This document shows, in pieces, positions 60,691 to 64,000 of a stretch of DNA of 64,000 nt. The position numbers and the translations under genes were made by a program. Below the pieces are notes generated by a model. The model was not told the origin of the DNA, ran no database searches, and was given only the letters and a program-made list of their open reading frames with translations. Location of the stretch: positions 451,396-515,395 of the forward strand of contig MNCI01004036.1 of assembly GCA_015680685.1 (NCBI GenBank), read 5' to 3'. The stretch is from Gnetum montanum (taxonomy: Eukaryota; Streptophyta; Gnetopsida; Gnetales; Gnetaceae). The stretch's first letter is position 1. Each line of letters opens with the position of its first letter.

Positions 60691-61899
60691 CACTATGAGG
60701 TATATGCGAGTGGTAGTGGTTTTGTAGTCGAAGAGTTGAGGATTGCAAGGTCATGCGGTTCGCACATCTTCACACTATGCACTTGCACAGTAAGTACATG
60801 CATGTTATAGTGCATTGCATGGCTTACATTTGAAACTACAAGATGAATGCAATCCACATGTTCTCAGCACTATTTTCATTGTAGTTTCAGATATTGACTA
60901 TGAGCAAATTTATGGTAACAAGATGCTAACCTTGTTATTTTTGAAAAGTTTGCAACTAAATTGCGATCCACATGTCACTAGCATCATTTTCAAATCACTT
61001 TTGAATTTCAACTACAAGGGAATTCATGCTTGTAGTGCACTAGCATTGTTTTGTCCAAAAGGCCTGTGACCGAACTGTGATATGCACGTTGTTAATAGTT
61101 TAAATTTTTGAGTGCAATATGCATGTCACTCGCATGTTAATAATTCTACAATGCACCTAGTCTAACATTGGAGAGAAAATAGCTTAACCTATATTGAAAA
61201 GTTTCAAAAGACTACACAACGCCTATTTAGAAATACATATATGTAATTGAGATTCCTTTAAAACATAACATATTATACACACTCTTCACTTGCTACTAAA
61301 AAGCTCGCATAATGTACACTATAAAAATTAGACTTGCCTTATATGAAACTATCTATTGGCCTTATTTGAAAACTTGCAATAAAAATCAAAATTACTCCTA
61401 TATTAAATTTGTTAGAGAAATTTATCCATATATAATAGAAAAAATTATTAAATCACATGTATTAATCATTGAAACTTTTTGTGTACTAAAATTGAATTTT
61501 TTTATTAAGTACATTAGAAAACTTATCAATCTATAGGACCAGTTTAGTGTTAACATCTTTTTTGCATAATGCTTGTATATCTTAGCAACCTATTAGAATT
61601 GAATCTGTAACATTGAAAGATGCAAGCCATGAACCTTAACCAACAAGTCACAGTTTGATATGAATCAATCATAGTATCAGAAGTAATACTTCTAGTTTCT
61701 TGAAACATTAATGTATGAAAATAATAGAGGCATGTAAACTATTAGTTAGAGAAGCTAAAATACCTCATTAATCAACAACATTTAACATAAAAATTGTGCA
61801 TTGGATTAGGGTATTGATTATAAAAAAAGTGCCAATAAGAGACCATGTAAATACATAAATATCATCAAAAAGCAATGTTAGAGGTAACTATGACTGAAT
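60691..61899. other. Intergenic sequence with weak repeat words
   Basis: 60690-61130 shares words with the 278-bp repeat (for example 'tgcaatccacatgttct', 'tgcgatccacatgtcact'). From 61140 on it is plain AT-rich sequence with no supported gene. Confidence 0.45.
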
Positions 61900-63110
61900 A
61901 CATATATGTAGGCACAATTTTCTAGTAAGATCTTGTTGCATTGTTGTCTTGAGTTTTGTTTGAAGCATCAACTTGCATGAAATCTATCTTTGTGATAGTA
62001 TCATCAACCTAAGTGATTGGTTGCTCTTCTATCCTAGCTATTCCTGATGATCTTGCCTTTGACTCATGGACTAGACTGATTATCCCAATGAACATGAGGT
62101 TAGGAATTTCCTCCATCATTCCTAAATTGAAGGACCCATGCAATGACCAAAAATGTTTAGACGAGTATTTACCCAATGGTTGAACATTCACAGATAGGTG
62201 GGTAAGCCTCCTATCCACCTATTCGAAATGGTGATGGATCTTCATCTCCATGGCATCCATGTAAGCAGTCAACCTACCCTCCATTACCTCTAAGTAGGTA
62301 AACAACACTACATCATCTCCAAATTGCTATTGTTGCTGGTCAAGAGTGATACGAGCAACTTGCATCTCCTCAGTGTGCCCATAAAATTGATCCCAATCAG
62401 CCTTTCCACCATCTTCTGGGACATGTGGGTTTGGGAGCCAAATATGATCATTAGGCCATGTCCTAGGGATACATTGGATGTAGAATGCACACCCCAAATG
62501 TGGAAATTGATCCTTACCAAAAACTTGTACTTCTTTGTCATTCCCCTTAGGTTCAAGGATTTGCTGATGCCTGAAAAGAGCATACATTTTTTATCAGAAA
62601 GGCATTGTAGCAGCATCTTTATTGATGATCTCCATTCTTTACATTATAAAGTGGGGATAGTTCAATAAACATTTCCCCTCTAAATCTAGTAGAACCATTA
62701 GGACAAAGGACATCACATGAGTGTGATGTTTGACAACTAGGAGGTTTCTATAAATTTCCCTAATATGAACTCTCTATCATGGGTTGAAGTTCCCATAAGA
62801 TCATCTTGTCTCATCAATCTCCACCTTAGGCACCTTACTTAACAACTGTGACTTTTTCTCAAAAGTAGCAATCACAAAATAATTTCTCTATGCACCAACA
62901 AACATGTTAAGTACCTAGCCCAAGATTTACTTCATGAATGTATAAGCAGAGTCACTAATCTTGACCACCTTTAAAATAGGTTATCCTTGATAATGTGCCA
63001 CATAAAACTCATGGGCCTTCTCATAATAATCAAGACCTCTGGTGATGATGAATTTAAGACACCATTCAAAAATCTTGTTAAGAATCTCTGGCCAAACAAG
63101 CTACATCAAG
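61900..63110 (-). pseudogene. Decayed - strand coding sequence of unknown kind
   Basis: On the - strand, coding-like segments follow one another: 63000-63110 (FEWCLKFIITRGLDYYEKA), 62660-62900, 62327-62587 (LGCAFYIQCIPRTWPND, WLPNPHVPEDGGKADWDQF) and 62009-62218. Stops and shifts separate them. Composition is Trp/Tyr/His-rich at first and helical later. It sits just left of an LTR of the retroelement family. I do not recognise the protein; a retroelement extra ORF is possible. Confidence 0.45.
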
Positions 63111-63142
63111 GATTGGAAGTTCCTTGAACTCTAGAAGGGGGC

Positions 63143-63862
63143 TAATGAGTCATGGTGTGTCAGGCCCAGTTATCGGAGCCTAGTTATCAAAGCCCTATTA
63201 TCGGAGCCCTAATACACGATATGGTTTGTTAGGCCCAGTTATCGGACCCCCGATATCGCAGCGGCGATATTGCATCAGCCGCGATATCATGTACGCGATA
63301 TCACAGCCTGCCTCAATTTCTATAAATAAGAGGCAACTTTCCTTGTTCTGGGAGTCAGTTCTTAGTTCCTTACCCAAACTCTTGTAGTTTTTCCTTCTTA
63401 GAGTTAGAATTATTTCTTAGTGTATGCTCGTAGTGTGGTGATTCTAATTGTACAACATCCTTATTCGAGTGTAACGTACTTGGACATGCACATGATCGAA
63501 AATAAAGATCGAGATTACTTCATCATTGCAGCATTCACTTAGCTTAATTATTTATTTAATTGTTATTTACTTCTTTCTTAGTTANGCTTAGATTCTCTCT
63601 CACCCTCTCTCTCTTAGCTTAGTTAATATTATTCCCCATTATCTTTAGGAGTAGCATTAGCATAGAAACACATCATACACCTCATTCTGGACTAAACCAT
63701 ACGTGAAAAAGTTAACACTAGTCTAGATGGGAAAACAACGAACTGCGACCTAAGGATAACTGTCTAGATACTACAACTAGCCCATTTGTGGAGTTCAACT
63801 AGATCGCACATGAAACACTCGTATTCATATAGTTGAGTATAGGGGTACCTTGTCACTCATCA
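63143..63862 (+). repeat. 5' LTR of element Q
   Basis: It starts TAATGAGTCATGG (compare S1) and ends CACTCATCA, followed at once by a near-perfect PBS, so it is the 5' LTR of a + strand element running off the window. An N at 63585 sits where, compared with the P LTR, roughly 190 bases (matching about 47475-47670) are missing. The AATAAAG signal at about 63500 is shared with P. Confidence 0.85.
63169..63328 (+). promoter_or_regulatory. Q LTR promoter: longest 14-bp phased GATATC array and TATA
   Basis: Hexamers start at 63169, 63183 (GTTATC), 63197 (ATTATC), about 63211 (decayed), 63218, 63238 (GTTATC), 63252 (GATATC), 63266 (GATATT), 63283 and 63297 (GATATC). Most spacings are 14. TATAAATA starts at 63321, again 24 bases after the last hexamer start. 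A ~69-base longer repeat is superposed ('aggcccagttatcgga' at 63162 and 63231). Confidence 0.82.
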
Positions 63863-64000
63863 TTGGCGCCGTTGCTGGGGATGGTGCTAGTTATCTAGAT
63901 TAGTTATATCATACAAGGTTGCTATATAGGAATTCACGATATATCTTTTAGGAAGAAATAATTATAAAATGTCACATATAAATTCACACACAATTTCACA
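63863..64000 (+). mobile_element. PBS and start of the interior of element Q
   Basis: TTGGCGCCGTTGCTGGGGA matches 17 of 18 bases of the tRNA-Asp complement, the best preserved PBS in the window. The following ~120 bases match the leader of P at 39600-39720. Gag would start just outside the window. Confidence 0.85.

Overview
The window looks like nuclear DNA of a seed plant: two intron-containing plant genes stand as GC-richer islands in AT-rich, heavily decayed LTR-retrotransposon sequence. The large share of old, nested Ty3/gypsy copies would fit a gymnosperm, but that is an inference and nothing here fixes the species. Single Ns at 39987, 40138 and 63585 mark assembly joins.

Layout. 1-274 is the end of an LTR. 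275-6200 is intergenic, with two tRNA-derived SINE-like copies. 6721-9157 is a four-exon PLATZ zinc-binding transcription factor gene on the + strand. 10349-38582 is a 'Russian doll' of retrotransposons, all on the - strand except one solo LTR: element D is split by element X, X by element A, and A's 3' LTR by a + strand solo LTR (S1). A second solo-like LTR (S2) sits inside X. Target-site duplications (TSDs) are ATTGA for X, ATATT/GTATT for A, GACTC for S1 and ATGTT for S2; D's is imperfect. 39553-47945 is a + strand element P with TSD GTCAT, which has gag and a third ORF but no pol. 49483-54071 (- strand) is a four-exon PMI1 (PLASTID MOVEMENT IMPAIRED 1)-type gene. 55600-58070 holds a decayed coding region ending in a Ulp1-like C48 peptidase. 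58620-60690 holds degenerate tandem repeats with a higher-order period near 360 bp. 61900-63120 is decayed - strand coding sequence. 63143-63862 is the 5' LTR of another + strand element (Q) that leaves the window.

The retroelements form one family. Their LTRs start near TGATGAG and end near CTCATCA, the primer binding site matches the tRNA-Asp 3' end, and element A has the order gag-PR-RT-RNase H-INT. Downstream of pol lies a conserved ~2 kb non-coding module, then a long third ORF of unknown function beginning MAPK, then a G-rich polypurine tract and the LTR.

The most interesting signal is in the promoters. Each LTR carries GATATC-type palindromes repeated every 14 bp just upstream of the TATA box; in three separate LTRs the last palindrome starts exactly 24 bp before the TATA. 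The same 14-bp-phased array, with its own TATA box and a PPT-like G-run in front, recurs inside the elements ahead of the third ORF. This suggests that the third ORF has its own LTR-derived internal promoter.
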